The notes: generated by a model not told the origin, from the sequence alone. A DNA stretch of 64,000 nucleotides from CBDHFF01 sp965262395 (GCA_965262395.1 OZ253531.1:930001-994000), one strand, 5' to 3'; shown: positions 9,793 to 19,156, counted from the first letter of the stretch. Numbers and translations are program-made.

Positions 9793-10827
9793 ATGTCTGA
9801 ATTTTTTAATTATATAGTTAATAATCCTACTGTTATATATATCCTAACTACTTTAATATCAGTATTAAAGATAACTGTTCCACTAATAATTTCCGTTGCA
9901 TATTTAACTTATATGGAGAGAAAAGTAATAGGCTTAATGCAGCTTAGAACAGGTCCGAGTGTTGTAGGATTCTTTGGACTTTTACAGCCATTTGCAGATG
10001 CTTTAAAATTAATGTTTAAAGAATTAATTTTTCCTATCAAATCAAATAAAAAACTATTTATATTAGCACCAATATTAACTTTTATATTAGCAATGATAGG
10101 TTGGGCTGTAATTCCATTAGAATCCCAAAATGGAATTCCACTAGCTATCGCTAATATTAATGTTGGAGTACTTTATTTGCTTGGGATATCTTCTTTGGGT
10201 GTTTATAGCATAATAATCGCTGGTTGGGCAAGTAATTCTAATTATGCATTTTTAGGGGCAATAAGATCTGCTTCACAAATGATATCTTATGAAGTTTCCA
10301 TGGGTTTAGTATTAGTAACTGTAATACTTTGCACTGGAACTCTAAATTTTTCTGAAATAATAGTTGCACGTCATAATATGCCTATATGGATGGATATATT
10401 ATTATTTCCTATGGGTATAGTATTTTTTATATCAGTACTGGCAGAAACCAATAGACATCCATTTGATTTACCAGAAGCAGAATCAGAATTGGTATCTGGT
10501 TATAATGTTGAATATTCATCTACATCTTTTGCTTTGTTCTTCTTAGGTGAATATGCAAATATGATATTGTTTAGTGCTATAACATCAGTATTATTTTTAG
10601 GTAGTATATACCCTCCATTCAATATAGAAATATTTAATCAAGTACCTGGTATAATATGGTTATTACTCAAAATATTCCTTCTATTATTTTTGTTTATATG
10701 GATTAGAGCAACTACTCCAAGGTATAGATATGATCAACTCATGAGAATTGGCTGGAAATTCTTTCTGCCTTTATCCTTGATTTGGGTTGTAATAATATCT
10801 GCGGTGATTACATTTGTGGAAATATAA
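9793..10827 (+). CDS. nuoH: NADH-quinone oxidoreductase subunit H
   Basis: The membrane subunit of complex I that forms much of the quinone cavity. The 344-residue protein has eight or nine membrane segments and the diagnostic stretches YMERKVIGLMQLRTGP (about 40-55), GAIRSASQMISYEVSMG (about 155-171) and AETNRHPFDLPEAESELV (about 217-234), which line the quinone site. The ATG at 9793 lies 4 bp after the nuoG stop. It is followed by an unrelated gene rather than nuoI, so this nuo group is cut short here. Confidence 0.97.
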   Translation: MSEFFNYIVNNPTVIYILTTLISVLKITVPLIISVAYLTYMERKVIGLMQLRTGPSVVGFFGLLQPFADALKLMFKELIFPIKSNKKLFILAPILTFILAMIGWAVIPLESQNGIPLAIANINVGVLYLLGISSLGVYSIIIAGWASNSNYAFLGAIRSASQMISYEVSMGLVLVTVILCTGTLNFSEIIVARHNMPIWMDILLFPMGIVFFISVLAETNRHPFDLPEAESELVSGYNVEYSSTSFALFFLGEYANMILFSAITSVLFLGSIYPPFNIEIFNQVPGIIWLLLKIFLLLFLFIWIRATTPRYRYDQLMRIGWKFFLPLSLIWVVIISAVITFVEI

Positions 10828-10860
10828 TTACGCTCCTGCGTTGATAGATGATTAAAAGCA

Positions 10861-11586
10861 ATGCTCAATTTATGTATCTTTTCTAAGAATAGAATGAAGT
10901 TTACTTTCAATTTGATTAATGGCCATTATTTTCAAGATCAATATCTGGCATTATTCCCGTTTCCATTACTAAAGAATGTAATTTTTAATAATCAATGCCT
11001 TAAACAAGATAAAATAAGACATAAATTAAAAATGCATATAAAAAGAATTAAAAAAATTAATTTACACTTTAGTAATTTAATAAAAATCAAAAATCAACGA
11101 TTGCAATATTATGATGCTTTATATTTAGGAAAAAAATATAGATTAATTCTTAGGAAAGCATCACAAGAAAATATTGCATTCAATCAATTTAAATTTTGTA
11201 TTCTGCTAAGAAATAAATACGATCTTTCAAGAGCAAATATATTGTTGGCTAATTGGTATTATACTAGAGCATATGCTAGATATAGAAATACACTATCTAA
11301 GTACATTAGGCATATAAACAAACATACAAATTATAAAATAAATAATCTCTACACCTTAGAAATTAAGAGCTTAAAACATAATATATATAATTTTAAATAT
11401 TACCCTCATACAAACAAGATTTCTATTAATCTTGATTTAATAAAAATGCCCAAATGTTATGTGGATTACTGTATTTGCATTGGTATTTGTCAAATATTTG
11501 AACAAATCAAATCAGAGAAATTCTATATATTATTAGCTCGTCTTATATTATTAACACACAAAGATACATTTATTGCGAAGCTTTAA
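10861..11586 (+). CDS. degenerate YgjP/DUF45-like metallopeptidase homologue
   Basis: A 241-residue, Lys- and aromatic-rich protein. From about residue 140 it follows the layout of the YgjP (DUF45) metallopeptidase family. WYYTRAYARYRNTLSKYI matches the WYR..A helix, KISINLDLIKMP matches the strand before the active helix, and VDYCICIGICQIFEQ with a following SEKFYILLARLI matches the catalytic helix region. The zinc motif HExxH expected in that helix reads IGICQ here, and the usual RWGSC stretch is missing, so it cannot be an active zinc protease of the usual kind. It ends by a 4-bp TTAA overlap with the convergent mutM. The assignment rests on pattern matching and is moderate. Confidence 0.55.
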   Translation: MLNLCIFSKNRMKFTFNLINGHYFQDQYLALFPFPLLKNVIFNNQCLKQDKIRHKLKMHIKRIKKINLHFSNLIKIKNQRLQYYDALYLGKKYRLILRKASQENIAFNQFKFCILLRNKYDLSRANILLANWYYTRAYARYRNTLSKYIRHINKHTNYKINNLYTLEIKSLKHNIYNFKYYPHTNKISINLDLIKMPKCYVDYCICIGICQIFEQIKSEKFYILLARLILLTHKDTFIAKL

Positions 11587-12386
11587 CTTTGGCATTTTAT
11601 ACAAAAGAATGTACTTCTTCCTGCTTGAGTAATTTTATTAATCTTATTATGACATATTTTACATAATTTTTGATTATATACCATGAGATGTCCTTGGAAA
11701 CTCCCGGTATCATCATCTAAACTTTTATAATCTTTAATAGTAGTACCCCCTGCTCTAATGGCATTTAAAAGAATTTTTTTTATTGAATTAACAAGTTTAC
11801 TCAGCTCTGAATTATTTAATATAGAAGCCCTCTTTGTTGGTATTATACGAGAATCAAAAAGTATTTCTGAGGCATAAATATTACCTATACCAACTATATT
11901 ATTATTATTCATTAATAATATTTTTATTGATGATTGACTACATTTAGTTATTTTGGATAAAGTACCCTCATTCAAAATATCATCTAATGGCTCATAGCCA
12001 AAGTTTGCTATAAAATCTTCATAGCTATCTATAAAATTCATGCTACCAAAACGTCTTACATCATTATAAATTAATTTATGATTATTATTTAAATAAAAAA
12101 CTACATGATCATGTTTTATCAATTTATAATCATAATCCTTGTATTTCAACACACCCGTCATTCCAAGATGAATAAAAAAAGAATCATCCTTTACAAGATC
12201 AACAATAATATACTTAGCCCTTCTATGAATTTTTGAGATCTTCTTACCTTCTAATTTTAATACAAAATCTTTTTCAATTTTCTGTCGTAATTGTCCGCAA
12301 TATACGTCCACTCTTACTATAAAAAGTCCCTGAACTAATAATTTCAACCTATTACATATAGTTTCTACTTCTGGTAATTCAGGCAT
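11583..12386 (-). CDS. mutM: formamidopyrimidine-DNA glycosylase
   Basis: Base-excision repair enzyme that removes 8-oxoguanine and opened purines and nicks the strand. The 267-residue product starts with MPELPEVETI, whose second-position proline is the catalytic nucleophile after Met removal. It contains the H2TH region with NNIVGIGNIYASE at about 165-177 and ends in a zinc finger CxxC...CxxC (CKICHNKI ... FFCIKCQS). All key residues are in place. It lies convergent to the YgjP-like gene and divergent from nuoD. Confidence 0.96.
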   Translation of the reverse strand: MPELPEVETICNRLKLLVQGLFIVRVDVYCGQLRQKIEKDFVLKLEGKKISKIHRRAKYIIVDLVKDDSFFIHLGMTGVLKYKDYDYKLIKHDHVVFYLNNNHKLIYNDVRRFGSMNFIDSYEDFIANFGYEPLDDILNEGTLSKITKCSQSSIKILLMNNNNIVGIGNIYASEILFDSRIIPTKRASILNNSELSKLVNSIKKILLNAIRAGGTTIKDYKSLDDDTGSFQGHLMVYNQKLCKICHNKINKITQAGRSTFFCIKCQS

Positions 12387-12505
12387 AATTGTGCATCAGA
12401 TCATATTGATTGTTAGATTATATATTATAACTATAAAAACAACACTTGATATTCATCGCTTCTATAATTATACTGTTCACAGTATAAGGTGCTCTGGCTA
12501 TTTTT

Positions 12506-13702
12506 ATGTCTGATGATAATAGGGACTTAAATGTTATAATAAAGCCAATGACGCTGAATTTTGGCCCACAACACCCAGCAGCACATGGAGTTCTACGATT
12601 AATTCTTGAAATGGATGGTGAAATAGTTGTAAAAGCTGATCCAAATATTGGATTGTTGCACCGAGGTACAGAAAAATTAATTGAACACAAAACTTATTTG
12701 CAGGCACTGCCTTATTTTGATCGTCTAGATTATGTCTCACCAATGTGCCAAGAACATGCTTATAGTTTATGTGTTGAATCTTTACTTGGATGTAAAATAC
12801 CACTGAGAGCGCAATATATAAGGGTATTATTCTCTGAAATAACTAGACTCTTAAATCATATTATGAATATAACTACCCATGCTTTAGATGTTGGAGCAAC
12901 TACTCCATTATTATGGATGTTTGAAGAAAGAGAAAAATTAATGGAGTTCTATGAGAGAGTGTCAGGAGCAAGACTACATTCTGCTTATATCAGACCAGGT
13001 GGAGTAGCAGCAGATCTTCCTGAAGGTTTACTAGAAGATATAATGGAATTTATTAAAAAATTCCCTAAAATTCTTGCTGATGTTGAGAGTATTTTGAATG
13101 AAAACAGGATATTTAAGCAGCGGTTAGTTGATATAAGCCCTGTAAGCAAGGAAGATGCTATCGCCTGGGGATTTACTGGGGTTATGCTTCGTGCTTCTGG
13201 TGTCGCATGGGATCTTAGAAAAAATCAACCTTATGAGATATATGATAAACTTGATTTTAATATACCAGTTGGAACAAATGGAGATTGTTATGATCGATAT
13301 TTAATTAGAATTGAAGAAATTAGAGAATCGTTAAAACTCATAAATCAATGCATTGAAAACATACCAGATGGAGAAATAAAGACAGATGACAGAAAGATTG
13401 CCCCTCCAATGAGAAAGGAAATGAAAACATCTATGGAAGCGTTAATTCATCATTTTAAACTTTATACAGAAGGATATCATGTGCCAAAAGGAGAATATTA
13501 CGCGGCGGTAGAAGCACCTAAGGGAGAATTTGGCGTATATATATCTTCTGATGGCTCCAATAAGCCAGATAGGTGTAGAATAAGAGCACCTGGTTTCGCA
13601 CATTTACAGGCATTGGACTACGTTTCCAAAAATCATCTACTTGCTGATATGCCCTCAATTATTGGCTCCATGGATATAGTGTTTGGAGAAGTGGATAGAT
13701 AA
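12506..13702 (+). CDS. nuoD: NADH-quinone oxidoreductase subunit D
   Basis: The 49-kDa type subunit of complex I, forming the quinone headgroup site at the junction of the two arms. The 398 residues carry LNFGPQHPAAHGVLRLILEM near the N terminus, GLLHRGTEKLIE (about 51-62), a conserved HALDVGATTPLLWMFEEREK segment, and FDFxIPVGTNGDCYDR-like residues near 255. The C-terminal KAPKGEFGVYI-type region is present as EAPKGEFGVYISSDG. The ATG at 12506 places the conserved start 13 residues in. nuoE follows about 70 bp downstream. Confidence 0.97.
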   Translation: MSDDNRDLNVIIKPMTLNFGPQHPAAHGVLRLILEMDGEIVVKADPNIGLLHRGTEKLIEHKTYLQALPYFDRLDYVSPMCQEHAYSLCVESLLGCKIPLRAQYIRVLFSEITRLLNHIMNITTHALDVGATTPLLWMFEEREKLMEFYERVSGARLHSAYIRPGGVAADLPEGLLEDIMEFIKKFPKILADVESILNENRIFKQRLVDISPVSKEDAIAWGFTGVMLRASGVAWDLRKNQPYEIYDKLDFNIPVGTNGDCYDRYLIRIEEIRESLKLINQCIENIPDGEIKTDDRKIAPPMRKEMKTSMEALIHHFKLYTEGYHVPKGEYYAAVEAPKGEFGVYISSDGSNKPDRCRIRAPGFAHLQALDYVSKNHLLADMPSIIGSMDIVFGEVDR

Positions 13703-13772
13703 TAGATTATTTTTCTTGATAAAAAACGTGTTATATATATAATTCACGTCGTTCACTGCATTAGAGAAAGAT

Positions 13773-14357
13773 ATGCCTATAAAACCTGTTGCATCTGCTG
13801 CTGATCAACCAAAATCCTTTGAATTCTTGGATAAAAATACGATAGAAGAGATACTGAGCATGTATCCAAAAGAAAGAAAGCAGAGCGCAGTTATGCCATT
13901 ATTAGATCTAGCTCAAAGACAAGAAAAAGGAAATTGGATATCATTGGCGGCAATAAGTTGTATAGCAAAATTGCTTGATATGAAGCTGTGTAACGTTTAT
14001 GAAGTAGCCAGCTTTTATAGTATGTACAATCTCAAGCCGGTAGGGAAATACTTTATTCAGATTTGTACCACTACACCCTGTTGGTTGTGTAATTCTGATG
14101 ATATAGTAAGTGCCTGCGAAGAAGAACTTAATATTAAAATGAATGAAACCACTAGTGATGGAATGTTTTCGCTTGTTGCAGTTGAATGCCTAGGGGCGTG
14201 CGCAAATGCACCAGTGATACAGATCAATGATGATTATTATGAGGACTTAAATAAAAAACTAGTCGTTGATATATTAAGAAAATTAAAAAATGGAGAGAAA
14301 GTAAAAACAGGCTCACAAACAGGAAGAAAATCATCCGAGCCTGTTAAGGCATACTAA
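13773..14357 (+). CDS. nuoE: NADH-quinone oxidoreductase subunit E
   Basis: The 24-kDa 2Fe-2S subunit of the NADH-dehydrogenase module. The 194-residue product has the helical NuoE domain (YPKERKQSAVMPLLDLAQ) and the four cluster cysteines in CTTTPCWLC (the first and second of the set are spaced by four) and CLGACANAP near residues 141-150. A basic C-terminal tail follows. It is cotranscribed with nuoD. nuoF, its partner in the module, is not in the window. Confidence 0.96.
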   Translation: MPIKPVASAADQPKSFEFLDKNTIEEILSMYPKERKQSAVMPLLDLAQRQEKGNWISLAAISCIAKLLDMKLCNVYEVASFYSMYNLKPVGKYFIQICTTTPCWLCNSDDIVSACEEELNIKMNETTSDGMFSLVAVECLGACANAPVIQINDDYYEDLNKKLVVDILRKLKNGEKVKTGSQTGRKSSEPVKAY

Positions 14358-14457
14358 ATCTGCTTTATATCCTTATATTATAAACCGTAGAATCATTTTT
14401 TTGATATCGATATTTGGCTGACAAAGCAACCTATGACTGAATAACAAATTAATTCTA

Positions 14458-15957
14458 TTAATTCGTATTGTCATTTTTCAGTAAATATAATAATCCTGGT
14501 AAGTTTTTACCTTCTAATAACTCAAGAAAGGCACCACCAGCAGTAATGAAGATTATATTTTCTTCTATAGTCTTAGCATCTAGATCTTTTTTATTCTTAG
14601 ATGATAATATCATTTTGCTATGATTGATTGCTGATATTGTATCTCCACCCCCAATAATGAATTTACAACCCTTAGAAGCGTATTTTATAATCAATTCAAT
14701 AAACGAATTTGTTCCTCTATTAAATGGCTCATACTCAAACATGCCTAATGGCCCATTCCATAATACAAGCTTACTGTTAGTAAGTAGTTTTTCTAATTTC
14801 TGTATTGTTTTATTGCCTATATCTAAAATTATATCTTCTTCTTTTATATTTTGTATATCTACTGTACTACATAAACTGTCATCAATCTTTTCTTGAGGCA
14901 ATGAATGATAAACTGTGCAATCTTGAGGATATTGGATTTTCTGCATCATTTGATGAGGGTTATCTTCACCTTGAGTGTTAGAATCAAGTTCAGTAATAGA
15001 AGGCAATTCATTAAACATAAAATTTGGATACAGCACTTTAGAGCCATGCGTTTTGATATAATCATATAGTTCTGCAATAATTTTTGAAGCTGCATCTTCT
15101 ATTAGTGATTTACCAACATCCAATCCATCATATTTCATAAAATTATTAGCCATAGCACCAGCGACAAAGATTTTATCTACTTTATTGATCAAATTTTTAA
15201 TTACTCCAATCTTTGTAGAAATCTTACTACCAGCAATTACTAGTAATATATCTTTTGTCTTAGGAAGTTTTTTATAAAAACGCTCTTTCATTATATCAGA
15301 AATATAATTGAGTACTTTAATCTCCTTTGATAAGGCATAACCTGCATATAAGGCAGATGATGGAAAATGAGTACTAATGGAGGATATAGAAGCATGTTGA
15401 CGATGTGAACATGAGAGTGCTCCATTTACATAGATGTCAGCTAAACTTGCTAGCTCTGCCGCAAAAAAAGGATCATTACTAGTTTCTTCAGGAAAAAATC
15501 TAATATTATCTAATAATATTAAATTATTTCTCAGTTTATTTTTAATATTAGATATTTCTACTAATCTATCTTTAACTTTGGTAAAATAGCTAGAATAGCT
15601 TTGTTCGTCACAAGGGATAAGTTCTATATCATAAATTGTAGGCATTTTGATCTCTTCATGATCATTATCCGTTTGATTATTAAGTAAATAATTTATTCTT
15701 GATTTTATATCATTGAATATTTTTCTAAATGATAATGATTTGTCTAGTCCGCATGGTCTTCCTAAATGCGATACTAAAATTATCTGACATCCAGATTTTT
15801 TTAATATCCCAATCAAATTTGAACATGACACATCTACCCTGGTATAATCACTGATTACACCATTGACTATTGGAACATTCAAATCCACCCGAACTAGAAC
15901 TGTTTTATCAGATAATTGATTATATTCTAAAATATAATCCTCTATACAATTTAACAT
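14458..15957 (-). CDS. pgk: phosphoglycerate kinase with two insertions
   Basis: Transfers phosphate between 1,3-bisphosphoglycerate and ADP. The core motifs are present: LVRVDLNVP (about 20-28), LVSHLGRP (60-67), FFPEET, HASISS, the nucleotide lysine segment AGSKISTKIGVI, LWNGPLGMFE and GGGDTIS. At 499 residues it is about 100 longer than usual. One insertion (about 95-125) lies before the ILLDNIRF strand and another (about 300-345, acidic and Gln-rich) before the nucleotide domain segment DIILDIG. The final glycine loop reads ITAGGAFLE rather than TGGGA. It starts 18 bp after gapA and forms an operon with it. Intact and probably active. Confidence 0.93.
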   Translation of the reverse strand: MLNCIEDYILEYNQLSDKTVLVRVDLNVPIVNGVISDYTRVDVSCSNLIGILKKSGCQIILVSHLGRPCGLDKSLSFRKIFNDIKSRINYLLNNQTDNDHEEIKMPTIYDIELIPCDEQSYSSYFTKVKDRLVEISNIKNKLRNNLILLDNIRFFPEETSNDPFFAAELASLADIYVNGALSCSHRQHASISSISTHFPSSALYAGYALSKEIKVLNYISDIMKERFYKKLPKTKDILLVIAGSKISTKIGVIKNLINKVDKIFVAGAMANNFMKYDGLDVGKSLIEDAASKIIAELYDYIKTHGSKVLYPNFMFNELPSITELDSNTQGEDNPHQMMQKIQYPQDCTVYHSLPQEKIDDSLCSTVDIQNIKEEDIILDIGNKTIQKLEKLLTNSKLVLWNGPLGMFEYEPFNRGTNSFIELIIKYASKGCKFIIGGGDTISAINHSKMILSSKNKKDLDAKTIEENIIFITAGGAFLELLEGKNLPGLLYLLKNDNTN

Positions 15958-15975
15958 TATATAACCAAAAAATTC

Positions 15976-16989
15976 CTATATAAAATTACCAGCCAGTTTC
16001 GCAACATCAATCAATCTCGCAGAATATCCCCATTCGTTATCATACCAGGCAACAATTCTACATAAATTATTATCTATAACCTTGGTTTCCATAAGATCGA
16101 CAATAGCACTAGCACTATCATGAATGAAATCAGATGAAATCAATGGTTCATCAGTGATTTTTAATATACCTTCCAATATATTATTATTCACAGATTTTTT
16201 AAATACTTCATTAATTTCTTCTACAGTAGTTTTATTCACACTAACAAATGAAAAATCAATCATAGATACATTGGCAATCGGTACTCTTATTGCCACTCCG
16301 TCAATTTTGTCTTTCAACTGTGGAATAATTTCTGAAACCATTTTTGCTGCGCCAGTGGATGTGGGAATCATGGATAATGCAGCAGCCCTAGCTCTTCGGA
16401 AATCTTTTTTATGGCTATTATCCAGTAAATTTTGGTCATTAGTGTATGCATGTACGGTGGTCATGAAACCACTCTTTATACCTAAAGAATGATGGAGCAA
16501 ATATACTAAAGGAGCAAAAGCATTCGTGGTACAAGAGGTAATAGAAATTATATTATGCTCATTGTTTAAATTATTATGATTCACACCATAAACTATATTT
16601 GCATCAACATCACTAGCAGGAGCAGAAATTATTACTTTCCTAGCACCGCCCGATGTAATGTGCTTTTCAGCCTGAGAACGCTTATTAAACTTGCCACTAC
16701 ACTCTAAAACTATATCGATACCATCCCAATTAATTTTCTCGATATTACTTTCACTAGTATATTTTATATATCTACCATCTATATTTAATAGACCATCTTT
16801 TATAAAGATATCCATAGGAGCCTTGCCGTGTATAGAATCATATTTTAGCAAATAGCAAGATTGTTCAATAGAATTCGGAGTATTAATTGCCACCAATTCT
16901 ATTTCTTTGTTATACCCAAGCTCATAAATAGCTCTCACAACACATCTACCTATTCTACCCAAGCCATTAACAGCTACTCTAATACTCAT
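15976..16989 (-). CDS. gapA: glyceraldehyde-3-phosphate dehydrogenase
   Basis: Interconverts glyceraldehyde 3-phosphate and 1,3-bisphosphoglycerate using NAD. The 337 residues include the Rossmann start VAVNGLGRIGRCVVRA, the catalytic SITSCTTNAFAP (Cys near 152), the partner histidine in TVHAYTNDQ, RRARAAALSMIPTSTGAAK and the C-terminal WYDNEWGYSARLID. It precedes pgk with an 18-bp gap. In Rickettsiales with partial glycolysis this pair is thought to run towards triose phosphates for lipid and isoprenoid synthesis; gpsA, ispD and ispF in the same window fit that use. Confidence 0.97.
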   Translation of the reverse strand: MSIRVAVNGLGRIGRCVVRAIYELGYNKEIELVAINTPNSIEQSCYLLKYDSIHGKAPMDIFIKDGLLNIDGRYIKYTSESNIEKINWDGIDIVLECSGKFNKRSQAEKHITSGGARKVIISAPASDVDANIVYGVNHNNLNNEHNIISITSCTTNAFAPLVYLLHHSLGIKSGFMTTVHAYTNDQNLLDNSHKKDFRRARAAALSMIPTSTGAAKMVSEIIPQLKDKIDGVAIRVPIANVSMIDFSFVSVNKTTVEEINEVFKKSVNNNILEGILKITDEPLISSDFIHDSASAIVDLMETKVIDNNLCRIVAWYDNEWGYSARLIDVAKLAGNFI

Positions 16990-17055
16990 TGAAAGAACAT
17001 ATTTTTATTAATAATACTATGAGTGTAGATTAAAAAATTTAATCTTCCAAGAGGT

Positions 17056-17904
17056 TTATATTAAATTATCAATTATAAACCCAAAATCATAATCGGGTTG
17101 ATTAAATATTTCTATTCCTAAGTTATTACTAGGAGTAAAATTAATATCTGTTGACCAGAAGTTTACTGGTATCCCCAATTTCTTTGTTAGCTCAATTGCA
17201 TCACTGTCTAGGCTGCCAATTTCAGGATGAAAATAATCAATTTTTGTTTTATTTATTACGTTAGTTATATTATCAATAGTAAAATTGTGCACTTTATCAT
17301 CACTGAAATTGTATATTACATCATCTATACCTTTATCTGTACCAAAAATCATGGCAGTTTTTATTTCTGGATAATGATTATTAACATACTCAATATCAAA
17401 TACTGAAAATGAAGAAATTATAAGCTCATTAACTAAGTCAGCCTCTTGTATTTCGGATAATAAAGAATCCAAAAATGATTCATGCTGTTCTTTTGTATAT
17501 TTATTTTTATAGCCAGAAAATTTAACATCTTTAACTTCTACATTAATGATTATCTCGGGGTATTGTTCAATAAGTTCTAAAACTTCTTTTAAAGAAGGAA
17601 TGGTAGAATTTTTATGGTGCCCAACTGGTAAAGTTTTTAATTCTAATAAATCATAATCACTAACATGTCCTAATTTATAACTTTGATTAAAGACATGTTC
17701 ATCTAAATTATTAGAGTGAATTACAACTAATTGCTTGTCAGCAGTCTGCATCACATCAAATTCTATACCATTGACATTACTTTTAATTGCTAAATCAAAG
17801 GATTCCAAAGTGTTTTCAGATGGTTTGTTAAGAATAACTCCACTATCTCTATAAATAACATCAGTTTTACCAGCACCTCGGTGCCCAAATAATCTTAATT
17901 TCAT
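17056..17904 (-). CDS. glycerophosphodiester phosphodiesterase family protein
   Basis: Hydrolyses glycerophosphodiesters to sn-glycerol 3-phosphate and an alcohol. The 282-residue TIM-barrel protein begins LRLFGHRGAG, has ENTLESF near 31-37, GIEFDVMQTADKQLVVIHS (general base and metal-site Glu/Asp), NVEVK near 120 and ends with a WSTDI-type loop. There is no signal peptide, so it is probably cytoplasmic, like UgpQ. It is divergent from the SAM hydrolase across a short repeat-bearing spacer and close to gapA-pgk, without obvious operon structure. Confidence 0.9.
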   Translation of the reverse strand: MKLRLFGHRGAGKTDVIYRDSGVILNKPSENTLESFDLAIKSNVNGIEFDVMQTADKQLVVIHSNNLDEHVFNQSYKLGHVSDYDLLELKTLPVGHHKNSTIPSLKEVLELIEQYPEIIINVEVKDVKFSGYKNKYTKEQHESFLDSLLSEIQEADLVNELIISSFSVFDIEYVNNHYPEIKTAMIFGTDKGIDDVIYNFSDDKVHNFTIDNITNVINKTKIDYFHPEIGSLDSDAIELTKKLGIPVNFWSTDINFTPSNNLGIEIFNQPDYDFGFIIDNLI

Positions 17905-17914
17905 AATAGCTCAA

Positions 17915-17938
17915 AAATACAAATACAAATACAAATAC
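17915..17938. repeat. hexanucleotide microsatellite, four AAATAC units
   Basis: Four perfect AAATAC units lie in the divergent spacer directly upstream of the phosphodiesterase start. Change in copy number by slippage would alter spacing between its promoter region and start codon. Confidence 0.85.
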
Positions 17939-17940
17939 AT

Positions 17941-17963
17941 AGATACAGTATATCACTGTATCT
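17941..17963. promoter_or_regulatory. 9-bp perfect palindrome in divergent spacer
   Basis: AGATACAGT at 17941-17949 and ACTGTATCT at 17955-17963 pair with a 5-nt loop. It sits between the divergent phosphodiesterase and SAM hydrolase genes next to the AAATAC repeat. It could be an operator for a dimeric regulator or an RNA hairpin; nothing in the sequence decides. Confidence 0.4.
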
Positions 17964-18045
17964 CATTATATACAATTTATATTGAAAACAAAAAATATAC
18001 ATGATAGAATGGAGGGCATTTTTTTTAATTTTTAGGGTATTTTTT

Positions 18046-19122
18046 ATGAAGATAAATATAAAATATTTATTTCTTATAACATTAATATTAGTAGTTTTAT
18101 CCAATTCTTCAGTTGAATTGAACGCAGGAGACAGCTACCTAAGAACTAATACTAATAATACTAAAAAAATGCACAAAATGCCCATGGTAAAACGAAAAGA
18201 TATGCACCCACTTTTATTTCTCTCAGATTTCTCTTTAAAAGATGGAGCAGTAGCTGCGATGAAAGGCGTAGCAATCAGCATAGATCGTAATCTAGTTATA
18301 CATGATATAACACATGATTTGCCTAATTTTACTATATGGGAAGCTACATATAGAATTGTACAAACACTATCTTACTGGCCTAAAGGAACTGTGGTGGTTT
18401 CTGTAGTAGATCCTGGTGTAGGATCTGATCGACAGTCTGTAGTAGCAAAAACAAAGAATGGCTATTATATAGTCACTCCAGATAATGGCACGTTAACCTT
18501 GATTGCTGATAGATTTGGCATTGAAGAAATACGTGAGATAGATGAATCTGTGAATAGATTGGAAAATTCTTATGATTCTTATACATTCCATGGACGTGAT
18601 GTTTATGCATATACTGGGGCAAAACTTGCTAGCAGACAGATTTCATTTGAAGAGGTTGGTCAGTCGAAAGGCGTAGAATATGTTGCATTACCTTATTTGA
18701 AACCTAAATTTATTAAGGAGGAAAATAAAATTATAGGTAATATAGACATAAGAGATGCTAATTATGGCAATGCTTGGACAAATATAAACAAAGAATTTGT
18801 TGAAGAAAATCTAGGTAAAATTAAGTTTGGTGAACAATTGAAAGTAGAAATTCATTCTAAAAAATCAAATAGTAGAAAAAGGATCTTATTTTCTGATGAC
18901 GTAGCTTATGAAAGAAATTTCGATGCTGTTTCACAAGGGGAGCCTGTTCTTTATTTAAACAGTTTACTAAACTTATCTATAGCATTGAACGCTGATGATT
19001 TCTTGACTGCTTTTGGAATTGGACATGGAAATATGTCAGGATATGTAATTGAAATTACAAAAGAGATTAGTAATGATCATTCGACTATGTCATGTAAGTC
19101 TTCTGATTTTATGAATAAGTAG
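18046..19122 (+). CDS. predicted exported SAM hydroxide adenosyltransferase (DUF62)
   Basis: DUF62 enzymes hydrolyse S-adenosylmethionine to adenosine and methionine. The 358-residue product has the family motifs FLSDFSLKDG (first Asp), VVDPGVGSDRQSVV (Asp and Arg of the conserved triad), TPDNGTL and YTFHGRDVYAYTG (His of the triad), plus the C-terminal beta domain. I chose the ATG at 18046 because it gives a classical signal peptide: MKINIK, a hydrophobic core at residues 7-19 and a likely cleavage after LNA (27). An in-frame ATG at 18001 would add 15 residues and spoil this. A strong terminator follows. Export of a SAM hydrolase is unusual. Confidence 0.88.
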   Translation: MKINIKYLFLITLILVVLSNSSVELNAGDSYLRTNTNNTKKMHKMPMVKRKDMHPLLFLSDFSLKDGAVAAMKGVAISIDRNLVIHDITHDLPNFTIWEATYRIVQTLSYWPKGTVVVSVVDPGVGSDRQSVVAKTKNGYYIVTPDNGTLTLIADRFGIEEIREIDESVNRLENSYDSYTFHGRDVYAYTGAKLASRQISFEEVGQSKGVEYVALPYLKPKFIKEENKIIGNIDIRDANYGNAWTNINKEFVEENLGKIKFGEQLKVEIHSKKSNSRKRILFSDDVAYERNFDAVSQGEPVLYLNSLLNLSIALNADDFLTAFGIGHGNMSGYVIEITKEISNDHSTMSCKSSDFMNK

Positions 19123-19156
19123 ATCTTTAGATTGGATTTTATATCTTATTAAGATA

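Noticed and set aside
14800..15720. Rickettsia palindromic element in pgk
   Set aside because: The inserted segments have no long self-complementary arms.
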